Part shown: one piece after another, positions 35,977 to 46,951 of the stretch
How the letters are laid out: the number at the start of each line of letters is the position of its first letter
Position numbering within the stretch: position 1 is the first letter of the stretch
NCBI GenBank assembly: GCA_023853785.1
Contig: JAJIRX010000993.1
Span: forward strand, 1 to 64,000
Source: Psilocybe azurescens
Taxonomy: Eukaryota > Basidiomycota > Agaricomycetes > Agaricales > Agrocybaceae
DNA length: 64,000 nt
Direction of reading: 5' to 3'
Notes under the pieces: model-generated
Databases searched by the model: none
What the model saw: only the letters and a program-made list of their open reading frames with translations
Told to the model about the DNA's origin: nothing
Made by a program: the position numbers and the translations under genes

Positions 35977-36649
35977 TAGTGATGTGCAGGCTCGGCTCGG
36001 CCTGAACGCTCGGCTTGAGCCTGAGCCTGAGCCGCCCAAGGCCTAGGCCGAGCATACTAAGCCTACGGCCTAAGCCCCAGCTTTCTGTAGAAAAAATGGA
36101 ATATATACAAACATAGAATTTGGTTTGCAGATATACACCAACAGGTGGTACTCTTGAAAAATGAATGTAGATCACCTCGTTTATGCACACAATTTTCCAT
36201 CACAACGCAAACACTCTCAAGTTACCCAATAGGTCTATTTTTAGACGTACTCAATTAAAAATCAATACTTGCATTCCAGTCACAGTAAGAGCGCATCAAG
36301 TAAATGAAATATTACATTCCGTTGGAAGTTTTTCACCAGTAAGTAGTACCAGAATCTGCTGTAAATCACTGTAGTCTCTTCACTCGTTAGGGCTTCCGAA
36401 GGCGGTGTTGCCATTCACAGACAGCGCTTATATAGCTGAACCAAACTTCTAGGACATTATGCGGCCTTCTTTTGTGGATAGATCATAATTTCAACCATAT
36501 TCAATAATCTACTGTACCTACGGCTCAAAGCTGCGGCTTGCGGCTCTCAGAATCCAAGCCTGAGCCGTGAGGCCTAGACAAGCCGTCCCTACGGCCCGGC
36601 TCAGCCTGGCTTTTCACGGCCGGCTTCAACCTGGGCCGGCACATCACTA
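35977..36649. mobile_element. 673-bp hAT-type MITE with 8-bp target duplication
   Basis: The ends are TAGTGATGTGC at 35977 and its complement GCACATCACTA ending at 36649, fitting the hAT end rule YARNG. The element is flanked by identical 8-bp duplications ACCGACAG (35969-35976 and 36650-36657). Sub-terminal zones are rich in GGCTNAGCC-like palindromes (35990-36080 and 36525-36630). There is no transposase frame. Confidence 0.92.
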
Positions 36650-36659
36650 ACCGACAGCA

Positions 36660-38960
36660 TTCATCTTGAAGGGTGGACGGGACAAGCACAGAGCTACTGG
36701 AAGGATGAAACAAGTATAGATTCAGATTATGTCACACACTCTGTAAGCAAAATTTAACGGACATCGCTCAGCATGTCTGGGATTGCGCGGCTCAAGCACT
36801 CAGATCTCACAGGCTATCAAGAGAGTGATGGTTGTGCCAATTGTGAATATACCGTGGGACATCCCGAAAGCTTCCGGCTGTTGTTTGGGTTCTGTGCATC
36901 ATTTCAACCTAGTGTCAACTTCGCCCTCTTGCTTTGCTCATAACCGGCTCATCTTGATCTCCACCTCCGCTATCGATATACGATTTCATCCACCTGACAC
37001 AACTACAAGCATAAACTGATTCGATGATACTGTTCCGGCCTGGGTGCCATACATAGCTTTAACGAAACGTACCATGCTCTCGCCTAGTATCGCAGTTTCA
37101 TATGCACTTCAGCTTGGTTCCAGATAGGTGACGTGACTTAATTAACAGGGCGATATGTATTTTCATGTAGAACGCTTCACATTAGACAAAATATTCACCC
37201 CGACACTCGACAGTAAGTCCTCATTAACGTTCCTCACCTGTTTGATCGAAATTATGCTGTCTGAACGTTGGTGACAGATGTACGCTGGTCTCAAACAGCT
37301 CACACCTGCAGTGAATCCATTCGAATTTGTATCAAACTATCGAATAGCGGACTACAGTGCCGGTCGTTCACTGCCTTTGGAATGTGGTCTGTGGAGAGTT
37401 GAGCGATGATTCGACGCGAAAGACATGCCATAATGCTGCTCAGAAGTGTGAGCGCACCCATTTGCCGTTCTTTGTAACCTCCTTTACAGATTTAAACCGC
37501 GTAACTGTGAGTCTTCCCCTCTACAGAAGCGTCAGCACCGTTGTATTAATATTCTCTACCATTGCTTCTGTATCCAACAGTTGCGCAGCCTTCGTTACTG
37601 ATACATCCTCTACAGTCGCGTAGAAGTCGCTACTTCCAGGTTCCCTCACACACTCAGTTTCCCTATCCATGAGATGCTTATCGATGTTGGGTAATATGTG
37701 GATATTCAGCCCACTCGGTTCTCAAGTGACACGACGGGTGCCACAATGTCGCTTGGGATGTCACAACACACATAGAAGAGGCGAATTGCTCGTTGGGGGA
37801 TCCATCATTCTGTCCATTATCGGTGGCACTGCCCTTCATTTTGCGGCCTCATTTTGCGGATCCGTTTTGCGGACTCCTAATCTTCATGGAATCCATGCGA
37901 TGTCATTAACATCACATTTACTCTCTCATTTACAAAACCTTATTCGTTATCTAAATGTGGATTTGTCGTTCCTACCCTCGCACCGACTCCATACCGGAAA
38001 CATTACCCCACAGCTTCTAACCCGAGGAAGCTACTATGGATTTATAATTCCAGTATTTTCCTCCAGATACTGAGACTTCCCTGTAGATACAGATTCTGGG
38101 ATACATTTCGGCTTCGCCTACGTGCTCTACTGCTCTCCGTGGCTCTATGCCCGTCCTCCATATTTCTCTTCGATACTAAGAAAAACAGCTTCTCTGTGCT
38201 CCTATATACTGGTTAGAGATACACCGTGACTGTTTCACCACGTTGTCAACGCTAGTCGCAGTAGTAAAGTATCATATACATGCAATCTTCCTGGTATTAT
38301 TGTGGACTGAGAAGCGTTAGATTCAAATTTCATTTGTAGTGTATCCACACCATACATTATGCCCCTTAGTTATTCCTTGCGATGAAATACGCTGCGCGCA
38401 TAGACCACCATGGTGCTCACTATGAACCAAACTACCCTAGTAATCGAGAATTATTCTCAGTTGGATAATGCGAGGGAAATTGCGTATTGCACACAACACA
38501 GAGACAATGAGAATAGATTTCTCTTTGTTTTAGGAATCGGTCATGTCCATGGGAGAAGACAATTATTGATTGATGGCAGGTATCTGGTGTTCATTTTATT
38601 CTCAGGGCTCGTCATGAGCTGTGGAGTGATAACCGACCGGTTGAGAGCTGGGCGCCATCTTCTGCGTTCTTTCTTGAGTGGGACTAAGGGGAGACATGGC
38701 TCCATCTGGCTCAGGCTTATACTTCATATGGAATCAGGTATGCAGAGACATGAGACGTTCATTGTAAACTTGGAAAGGAAGCCCTGTCACCCCACCAGTC
38801 GCTCAATTGGTCATGACATGCAGCTTCCTTCCCGAGTCCCGGCCGTCCATTTATAGTCCTCTCTGCACCCAGTCGGCTGTCCAGCAGTCTGTGGGACGAG
38901 AAGTCGACCGACGACATTGCCCCTCTGCGCTTCCCACCCAGGCTGTTGTTTCGTTACCCT
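36660..38960. other. Region with short unassignable frames
   Basis: Small frames at 37357-37623 and 38410-38856 (MVLTMNQTTLVIENYSQ) may be decayed exons. No domain was recognised and no element ends were found. Confidence 0.4.
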
Positions 38961-38970
38961 CACCATCGAG

Positions 38971-40182
38971 ATGTCCGCTAATCGTCAAAATCCTGCAAAA
39001 GAGTCGAAAGTCAAGGTGTTGGGTAATCGACTGAAGAAATCCATGGGAATTGGATCGCGGACTGGGAGCCCCCAGCTACGAGTCATGAATCGTCGAGTGC
39101 CGTGGCAATCAGTGCTGTCGAAGAGGCTGCATTACTCCGAGCCAAATACACCCATTTCCGCATTCTTGTCATCGGGAGGGCAAATGCTGGCAAAACAACT
39201 CTGTTAAAGCGAGTATGTAACACGACTGAGGAGCCGTCCATTTATGATGACGGTAAAAATCTTGTGAGCTGCTCTGCCCAATGCTGGATTTCAGACATTT
39301 ATCATTTCCAACAGCTTATACCGACTTCAAGGGTAATACTCCTCCGTAATTTCTGCATCTCCCCCAGATAACATGACTGACTGTTTGACATTGTAGCGTG
39401 GAACCCATGACATACGCCGAGCACTCACATTTAAGAGTAACCCAAAGTTCGTCTTCCATGACTCAGGTGGTTTTGAGGCAGGGGGTGAGGAGGAACTAAA
39501 GGCAGTGATGGATTTCATTGAAGAGGGTTCAAAGGCCCATGAAGTTGATGATCAAGTTCATATCATATGGTATGCATTTACTGTTTTTCAGTTTTATTGA
39601 AAGTACCTTAAATCACAATGGGTGTAGGTTTTGCTTTGACCCTGATGTATCACGCCCTTTGTTGGACTTGGAAGTTAAATTTTTTAATGAAAATCGCAAA
39701 TGGAATGGTAAGTTTGTGACATACATTTCAATAGTAATGAGGACTCACTCAAAACCAGTGCCAGTTGTGGCAATCTTCATGAAATTTGATGATCTCATCA
39801 GCCAGGTTTGGGACAGAAATGAAACTCCAGAGCAGAATACTATGCTTGCTTTGGACACTTTGCAGAAGAAGTTTGAGCAACCACTTAGAAGCTATAAATT
39901 TCCACCACAGGCTTATGTTCGGCTTGCAGGTAAGTTATTTAGATTTCATCAAATCAATTGAAAGACTTAATGTCATGAATAGCACTTGATAAGAATGAAA
40001 GTGACCACCAAAAACAAATTGAAGAGCTAATAAAACAAACAGCAGCATCAGTTGATGACCTTGCTCTTAAAATGCTGTTTGTTACTGTCCAACAAAATAA
40101 TTTAAAAATATGCATTGAATATGCAATAAAAAAGTCTGTTATTAGCTTGTTCTGTTTCAATTTTGCTCATTATATGTTTTAG
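38971..40182 (+). CDS. P-loop GTPase (G-domain protein), six exons
   Basis: Exons: to 39263, then 39315-39332 (18 nt), 39397-39569, 39628-39706, 39767-39929 and 39983-40182. All introns are GT-AG and in frame from VEEAALLRAKYTHFRILVIG onwards. Motifs: G1 GRANAGKTT, G3 DSGGF and G4-like MKFDD. The C-terminal part holds SVDDLALKMLFVTVQQNNL. This matches an expanded Agaricomycete family of G-domain proteins of unknown role. The start is uncertain. ATG 38971 opens MSANRQNPAKESKVKVLG but that frame differs from the G domain, so a frameshift or upstream exon is needed. ATG 39102 (MAISAVEEAAL) is an alternative. Base composition changes from balanced to clearly AT-rich from about 39,560 onward within the same gene. 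Confidence 0.75.
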
Positions 40183-40458
40183 TGTTTTATATGAAAATAT
40201 AACCAAAATGGTATGTTGGTTAAGGTGTGCTAGATCATTTAAGTGGTTAATTCGGTATAAAGGATGATTTGATATTATTTGCTATGATTTGGTTTCCACA
40301 TTACTATTATGTATGTGAATATGCTGCACTATTAAAAAATAATAACTGACATCAAATTAGAATGTAAATACTGATTATTGACTTGTCCTTGATGGTCACA
40401 CTGATAAATAAATAGCATGTGAGTATAAAATTTAGAACTTGGAATAATGTGCTAACAG

Positions 40459-40478
40459 CATTTGATAAGAATTATGAG
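40459..40478 (+). other. Exon-like 20-nt copy of GTPase exon 6 start
   Basis: Preceded by CTAACAG and followed by GTAAGG, this 20-nt block shares TTGATAAGAAT with the start of GTPase exon 6 (39983). It lies just upstream of the intron array and looks like a duplicated, diverged exon. Confidence 0.5.
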
Positions 40479-40559
40479 GTAAGGATTCAACCAGTAGAGA
40501 TATCATTTTATGCTTAATTTCAATTACTGATATTTTCTATATCAATTTTTATTTAGCAT

Positions 40560-41815
40560 GTAAGCAGTGTGCACTATTTGTAACTGATTGAAATTGCTGA
40601 TATTTTTGCATTAAATTTTATTCAGAATGTAAGTTGTATGCACTGTTTGTGATTGGCCAGAATTGCTGATATTTTCTCCATTAAATTTTATTCAGAATGT
40701 AAATTGTGTGCACTATTTATGATTGATTGAAATTGCTGATATTATCTGCATTAAAATTTGTTCAGGATGTAAGTTGTATGCACTGTTTGCAATTAATTGA
40801 AATTGCTAATATTATCTGCATCAAACCTTATTCAGCATGTAAGTTGTGTGCATAATTTGTGATTGATAATTGCTGATATTTTTAATGTCTCTTTTTATTC
40901 AGAATGTAAGTTGTGTGTATTGTTTTTGATTGGTTGCAATTAGTAATATTTTCTGCATCACTTATATTTTAGGTTGTAAGTTGTGCACTATTTGTGATTG
41001 ATTGCAATTGCTGATATTTTCAACAACACTTTTTATTCAGTTTGTAAGTTGTGTGCATTATTTGTAATTAATTGCAATGTCTAATCTTTTCTGCATTTAA
41101 TTATATTTTAGGCTGTAAGTTGTGTGTACTATGTGTGATTGATTGTCATTGCTGATATTTTTTGCATTACTTTTTATTTAGAATGTAAGTTGTCTTCATT
41201 ATTTTAATTAATTGCAATGGCTGATAATTTTTAATAACACCTTTTATTTAGTTTGTAAGTTGTGTGTACTATTTGTGATTTATTGCTATATCTAATATTT
41301 TCTGTATCAATTCTATTTTAGGCTGTAAGTTGTGTGCACTATTTGTGATTGATTGTAGTTACTGATATTTTCTGCATCAATCTTTATTCAGCATGTAAGT
41401 TGTGTACACTTTTATAATTACTTGCAATTGCTAATGTTTTCTGCATCAATCTGTATTTAGCATGTAAGTTGTGTGTAATATGTGATTGATTATAATTATT
41501 GATATTTTATACATCAATCTTTATTCAGCATGTAAATTGTATACACTATTTGTGATTGATTGCAATTGCTTATATTTACTGTATCAATTTATATTCAGCA
41601 TGTAAGTTGTGTGTACTATTTTTGACTGCTTGCAATTGCTAACATTTTGTACATTAAATTTTATTCAGGATGTGAGTTGTGTGCACTATTTATGATTGAT
41701 TGCAACTGTTGATATGTTGAATATTATTTTTTATTTAGCTTGTAAGTTGTGTTTGCTTTATATCTGATTTGATGCTGATTGTTGTTTCTTTTTTACTGTT
41801 ACATGTGTTTTATAG
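40560..41815 (+). repeat. Tandem array of 18 intron-like units of about 70 bp separated by 3 nt
   Basis: Unit starts (GT): 40560, 40629, 40699, 40769, 40839, 40906, 40976, 41044, 41115, 41185, 41255, 41325, 41395, 41464, 41532, 41602, 41672 and 41742. Spacing is 67-71 bp. The last unit, 41742-41815, is 74 nt long. Each begins GTAAGT or a one-base variant. Fourteen of 18 hold a CTRAY branch motif (usually GCTGAT), and each ends TTCAG, TTTAG or another TAG. Exactly three bases (pattern NNT) lie between each AG and the next GT. A further intron-like unit (40479-40556) precedes the array. It could be a minisatellite born from an intron, or a series of real introns around 3-nt microexons. It lies about 380 bp downstream of the GTPase stop and in the same orientation. 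Confidence 0.9.
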
Positions 41816-42425
41816 ATACCCAAAATCAAACAAGTTGTCAGTACTCAATTCTCTGTAAGATTTTGTTTGAGTTTTGAACTCGCATTAGAAAACTCCATTA
41901 TTCATGAAATACTATTGTTATAGAAGCCATCCCTAAATGCTTTTGCAGGTTGGAATATAGCCATCCTGTTTCTGCAATTTATATATCTTATTATATTTGT
42001 TCTAGCCATTCTTGTTTCATTTGAATATTCTTTCTGGATTACTGTCACTGATGATGGTCTTTTCACAAATTTTTGACAGCCTGGACCACATATCTAAAAA
42101 GATAAACATGGTCAGGTTGATCAACTGTTAAAAGCTTATCTATTATCTACACAACAGGGTAACTGGATCAGAAAACAATATCGCCCATCTGATAGTGAGG
42201 TTGTGAAATTTCAAAACATAGTTTTTGAAAACCTTCTTTGTAAGCTGATTTTTTGTCTCTTCTATATATTGTTATTGATTATATACATTACTCCAGCTCA
42301 TTCTAACTTTACTACTTGACACAATGACCAGTAGCTCAATATATATAAATGCAACACCATGACTTCAAATTTTACCCTATAGCAGTGATCAGTGTCAAAT
42401 GCAAGTATAAACATAGTAATAGATT
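41816..42425. other. AT-rich DNA after the array
   Basis: More donor and acceptor look-alikes occur (GTAAGA near 41,855, TATAG near 41,919), but no continuous coding frame. It ends at the left border of duplication copy B. Confidence 0.5.
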
Positions 42426-42719
42426 TTGGTGATACTGATATGATGCATCATCATCACCGGCACCTTGATGATCGTCGGCCATGTTCTGGGCTGGACATTC
42501 AGATTCAAGAATTCGCAGTGATACGTGCATTCCATCCTTTCCTTCTCTCCGTTTTTGTCATGCTTTCCAACATTCCCGTTTCCTTTTGACTTCCAGCATC
42601 CAGCTGTTCCCTTCTTTCATCTTTCTCCCATTCAAAAGTACCCCACATCCTCCCATTCAATCTCACTCGCCTTCTTTTCTGCTATCTCCTCACCACACTT
42701 AGTCGACCCCAACTCATAC

Positions 42720-44660
42720 ATCCGCACATTCACAGGAGCTTTGTCATGGCCGCTGCGATGTTCATCAACTCCAACACATTCTAAATTGTGCTCATGCAGA
42801 GCCTCGATGTCTCAATCCCCAACCCTCGCGAATGGGCTTTGGGGCGATAACAAGAACACATTGCTTGGGATGGTGGTATGTGACCTCTCCTTGCTCTAGT
42901 TCTTCCTCTTTCATTGGCATCTATTCTATCTCTACTCCTTTCATATGCACCCTATCCCTCTCGGTTACATCCCTTCTCTGTATCCATCCTCGTACCCTCC
43001 TGCATAAATCATGCTGACACGGTCTATCAGGTCAGGTACAGCTACGACTTGAGCCTCGTCTCACGCACCAACAACGTCATCTCACCACCCGTCTTCTCAT
43101 CCGCAACCACACCATCTACATCATCCATCCTTGAGCTTTCCGACACTGATGGCGAGTACACACCGCTCCTCATGGATCCCACTGACAAGGGAGGACAGCG
43201 GACATAATCTGTGGAGGCACAAGTCGAGCTCGATACTCGTGCATTCGCATTCGTCGGCGGCAAAGAAGAAGTGGCAGACCAGTTCACAGAGTCACCGATG
43301 TCGCCCTGTATCACCTCCTTGGGAGTTCCTAGCTCTGCCTTATCATCTGGAGCATCTCTACAGGTAAATCCCCCCCGCAGCAGCAGCAGCAGCAGCAGCA
43401 GTACACATCAGGACAAGGACAGTTACATGGACATGGACACGGTACAGAAAACAACAGGAGACCTCCCCTGCAGCCCGGCAGGTGCAACACAACGTTCTAC
43501 AACACGTTCACAAACAGTCCAAATGAGAACTGTGCAGATCTGGCTCTGTGGGGTGTTGGTGTTGGTACTTTGACTGGTGCTGGTGCAGCGGGGGTTTTGG
43601 AGATGTGGGTGCGAGGGACGGGGAGACAAGTGATAACGACGATGTCAATGACGATAGCGATGGGGATGAGGTTGAACAGGATCTCAATAGAACCTCTTAC
43701 ATCAAACATGGCGACACATCCCCATGCTTGTGCATGTGCTCCCCGCGCACCTCCCCATTCTTAAAACTCCTCTCCTCTCCTCCCTCCTCTTTCTCCTCCG
43801 CTCAAATCACTTATACATCCTGCAACCCCTCTGTACGGCACGTCCCTCCTCTTGAGTCTCCGTCCATGCATTCCCCACTGCCCAGCATTACATTGCTTAT
43901 CCTGGCGCTGACGCTGTCTTTGTCATAGGCGCTGGAGCATAATAATAATGATTATGCGGCACTGAGGCCTGTGAATAGGTCGGTCGCGGTCGGAATGTGT
44001 AGCAAGAAATGTGTGCTGCGAAGCGCCCGGTGATGCTTGGTGTGCTTGGGGGTATTTCCGGGCGGGGAGGAGACGGGGGGAAGGAGGGTGGGGGAAGAAA
44101 CAGGAGCTGAAGCGCTGAAGACCTGTTTGGCTTCCAGAAAGCGAGTGCGAAGCAGAAGAGGACTGTTGCAATGAAAAATGATGTAGGCAGGATGGTTGGA
44201 AGCCGGGTGACATGATTAAGAGCGATTGGTATGCTGTGTTTGAAGAATGGCTCATTTTCTTTTCGTTCTTGTTGAATGTATGCACCCTGTCTTTTCTCCT
44301 CTCTTTTTTCATATTTTTTGGAGGAATTTCATAACCTTCCGGCTCTTTGTCATTTAATCATGGACCGTTTCTGTTCATTTGATCACGAACCATCCACCAT
44401 TCTTCCTCTTTCTCTCTACTTGACTTTCCCCTTTCGCTTCCTACTTTTCACAACACAATTACTAAACCTCCCTCCCTCCTCTTTTATTTTACTCTTACAA
44501 CCCCGGTATTCGTCGTTGTCAACACCCTCCTGCTGGGCCCTTTGCCTACTCCCACCTCGCCCAGATCACGTCCACCGGCACATTGGGCAGCTCATTAGTC
44601 GGACTATTTTTGGAGATATTGTGTGTTGACGCTGGTGGTTATGCTGGCGAGTGTGTTGAG
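42720..44660 (+). pseudogene. Auxin-efflux-carrier-like relic, copy B
   Basis: It has the same fragment order as copy A: the MAAAMFMNSNT block near 42,745, VRYSYDLSLVSRTNNV near 43,035, ELDTRAFAFVGGKEEVADQ near 43,225, and a C-terminal ISRTIFGDIVC near 44,595. The first exons are missing. Stops and frame changes at the same places as in copy A (for example directly after MFMNSNT) show that the gene was already broken before the duplication. Confidence 0.7.
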
Positions 44661-44990
44661 TGGGTTTTGGTTGGCTGAACTTTAGGTCGGGGTTTTGGGG
44701 AGGAGGGGTGAAGTGTTGGAGTGGTAGGGTGGTGGCAGGGGATGGGTGGATATAATCTGATGTGGTTTCAGACAGCGAGACGATTGTCTTGTGATGGGTC
44801 GTTTTTATACATTTTTTTCTTGCTTTTCCCTCTGGTACGCAGCGCTTGCTGGGTTGATTGTTCTTGCTTTGTTGCTTAATTTTCTTTCCCCCTCTGCATA
44901 TCATTGCTTCACTGTCCAATCATGGTGCGACATGGTATGTCACTGCATACTCATGGATATAATTCCATTGGTTTTCCAGCCTTTTACTTT

Positions 44991-45881
44991 ACTATCCCTT
45001 TCCAGGAGTTTGAAGCTTTTTCATGTATTTGACATATTCTTACACAACCACTGACTCTCTTGTCCTCAAACTTGGCCAAAAGATGTAGGACTGTGCCCTC
45101 TATTCGAATATCAAATTAATATTTGAAAAAGTCAACGAGAGATGAGAGCGGAGCATTTCCGGCGCACGTAAGTCACAAATTCCAGGAGATTGAAACGATT
45201 GTAACGGAAAGTCACATCAAAATGTTCATATTTCGCACCTTTAGGCATGTAATGTTTCTGCCTAAAATGGAACATGCCAGAATTGCACACGGCACAACCG
45301 TTGGACTATCTGTCCCGAGATAAGTCTGAACCAAGTCAGGCTTTGACGTTACAACTCTCAGATCATCACACCCGTTACTCCAGTACATGTTTCCTGGGGC
45401 GGCCGTGGACTTATATGGTAGCGGGAAACCCAGACCGCTGCAAGGCATCAGTGTTTTTGAATCTTATGAAATTCATGCTGGCGTCATTTTTGGCCTTTGA
45501 GGCGGAGCCTTAAACTTCGTCACGACAGTCACTCTTCGTGAACACAAAAATGCCATTTCTAACTTTGCACTCCAAGGAATATATCCTCGAGTCCAGAATT
45601 TTGGATATTTAATGGCCTGCTATATAGGAATGTTTTTCTAGAATTTGGGGGTAAACGGGTCCCCGATCTATCCAGATCTGGGACAACATCTTGTTACTTT
45701 GACCTATTACTGTAATCAAAATCGGCACTTCTCAGTTCTATCATATAGCAGCCACAAAGCTCAATTTTTTTACATATTCTTAATGGAATAGTCCATCTGT
45801 ATACATGTACAAAATTTTGTGTAGATAGAGCAAGAACTGAAGGAGAAAAACGAGATTTTCAAACTCCTGGAAAGGGATAGT
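44991..45881. mobile_element. 891-bp MITE with 24-bp perfect TIRs
   Basis: The ends are ACTATCCCTTTCCAGGAG... at 44991-45014 and the exact complement at 45858-45881. The flanking 5-bp duplication is ACTTT (44986-44990 and 45882-45886). Copy A shows the site empty at 35026-35030. There is no transposase. The superfamily is not assigned from these ends. Confidence 0.92.
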
Positions 45882-46951
45882 ACTTTACTCGCGTACTTAG
45901 TATGGGGTTGAACAATCCCTGATAACGCCGTTGACACGACACGTCACATCACACGGCCAATATCATCACAAAAGTTGAGACACCTCAATTTCGTCAGTTC
46001 TTCATCGTTTTCTTCCAATTTTTTTGTGCATTGTATATATTATAATATATATAGTAGCTATTTCTGCAATTTTTAGCTCAGAAAATGCATGAAATAAGTT
46101 GAAAATAGTAAATTACATCAAGTTTCCACAATATATAGCTAAAGATGAGACAGATTCATAAGAGTGAAGAGGATATGAGTAATGCTATAGAAGTTATTGC
46201 TATATATCAACATGTGTATAGCTATTTCATTTAAAACGATTCTAAAAACATAATTTTTCATAAAGATTTGAGCAAAATACATCTAATTCTGTCAGAATTT
46301 TGATTTTTACATGTCCAAGTCTTTACAGTTTGGAATATGACTAAAAATCACAACAATAAGTAAGGCCTACAGTATTGTGAACCATGCATATATCATTCCA
46401 GATGTATATAATAATACAAAACATATTATGTTAGAAATAGAAAATAATGCACAAATCAGTAGCTATACTGATGAGTAACAATAGAGTCAAATCTCAAATG
46501 CGCAACAATGACAAGTATGAGTGAAAATAGTAAATTGCTTCTGTAGACTCCAAATCTTGTTCTAGTGTCTTTGTTTCCTCAGACATAGTAGGAATACTGG
46601 TCTTTTACATGGCTAAGTGTCTAAAAATGGCAAGGCGTGACTATAGGTGTCCACAATATTGCGTCAAAACACCAAACCTATAATTACGTGACAAATTATA
46701 TATCACCGGAACCGTCTCAACGAGGGGATTCCGGATCAGTGATCAGAATTTGAATAACTTTACTCTACAAAAAGTTATTAACAGAACAGTGTGCAAAAAC
46801 ACCGAAAAGAGCGAATTCTAACTAAGTGTCCATTTGTACAAGTCCAAATATCAAGTGTAGAACATTAGAAACAAAGTGTTTAATCAAAAAAACTAACATA
46901 TTATTACAACACTTAACAACCTCAGTCATTTGACATATCTTCAAAATTGAG

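Noticed and set aside
40525..41760. CRISPR-like array (regular spacing of about 70 bp)
   Set aside because: Whole units are similar, with no short constant repeat separated by unique spacers, and the genome is eukaryotic. The conserved points are splice signals.
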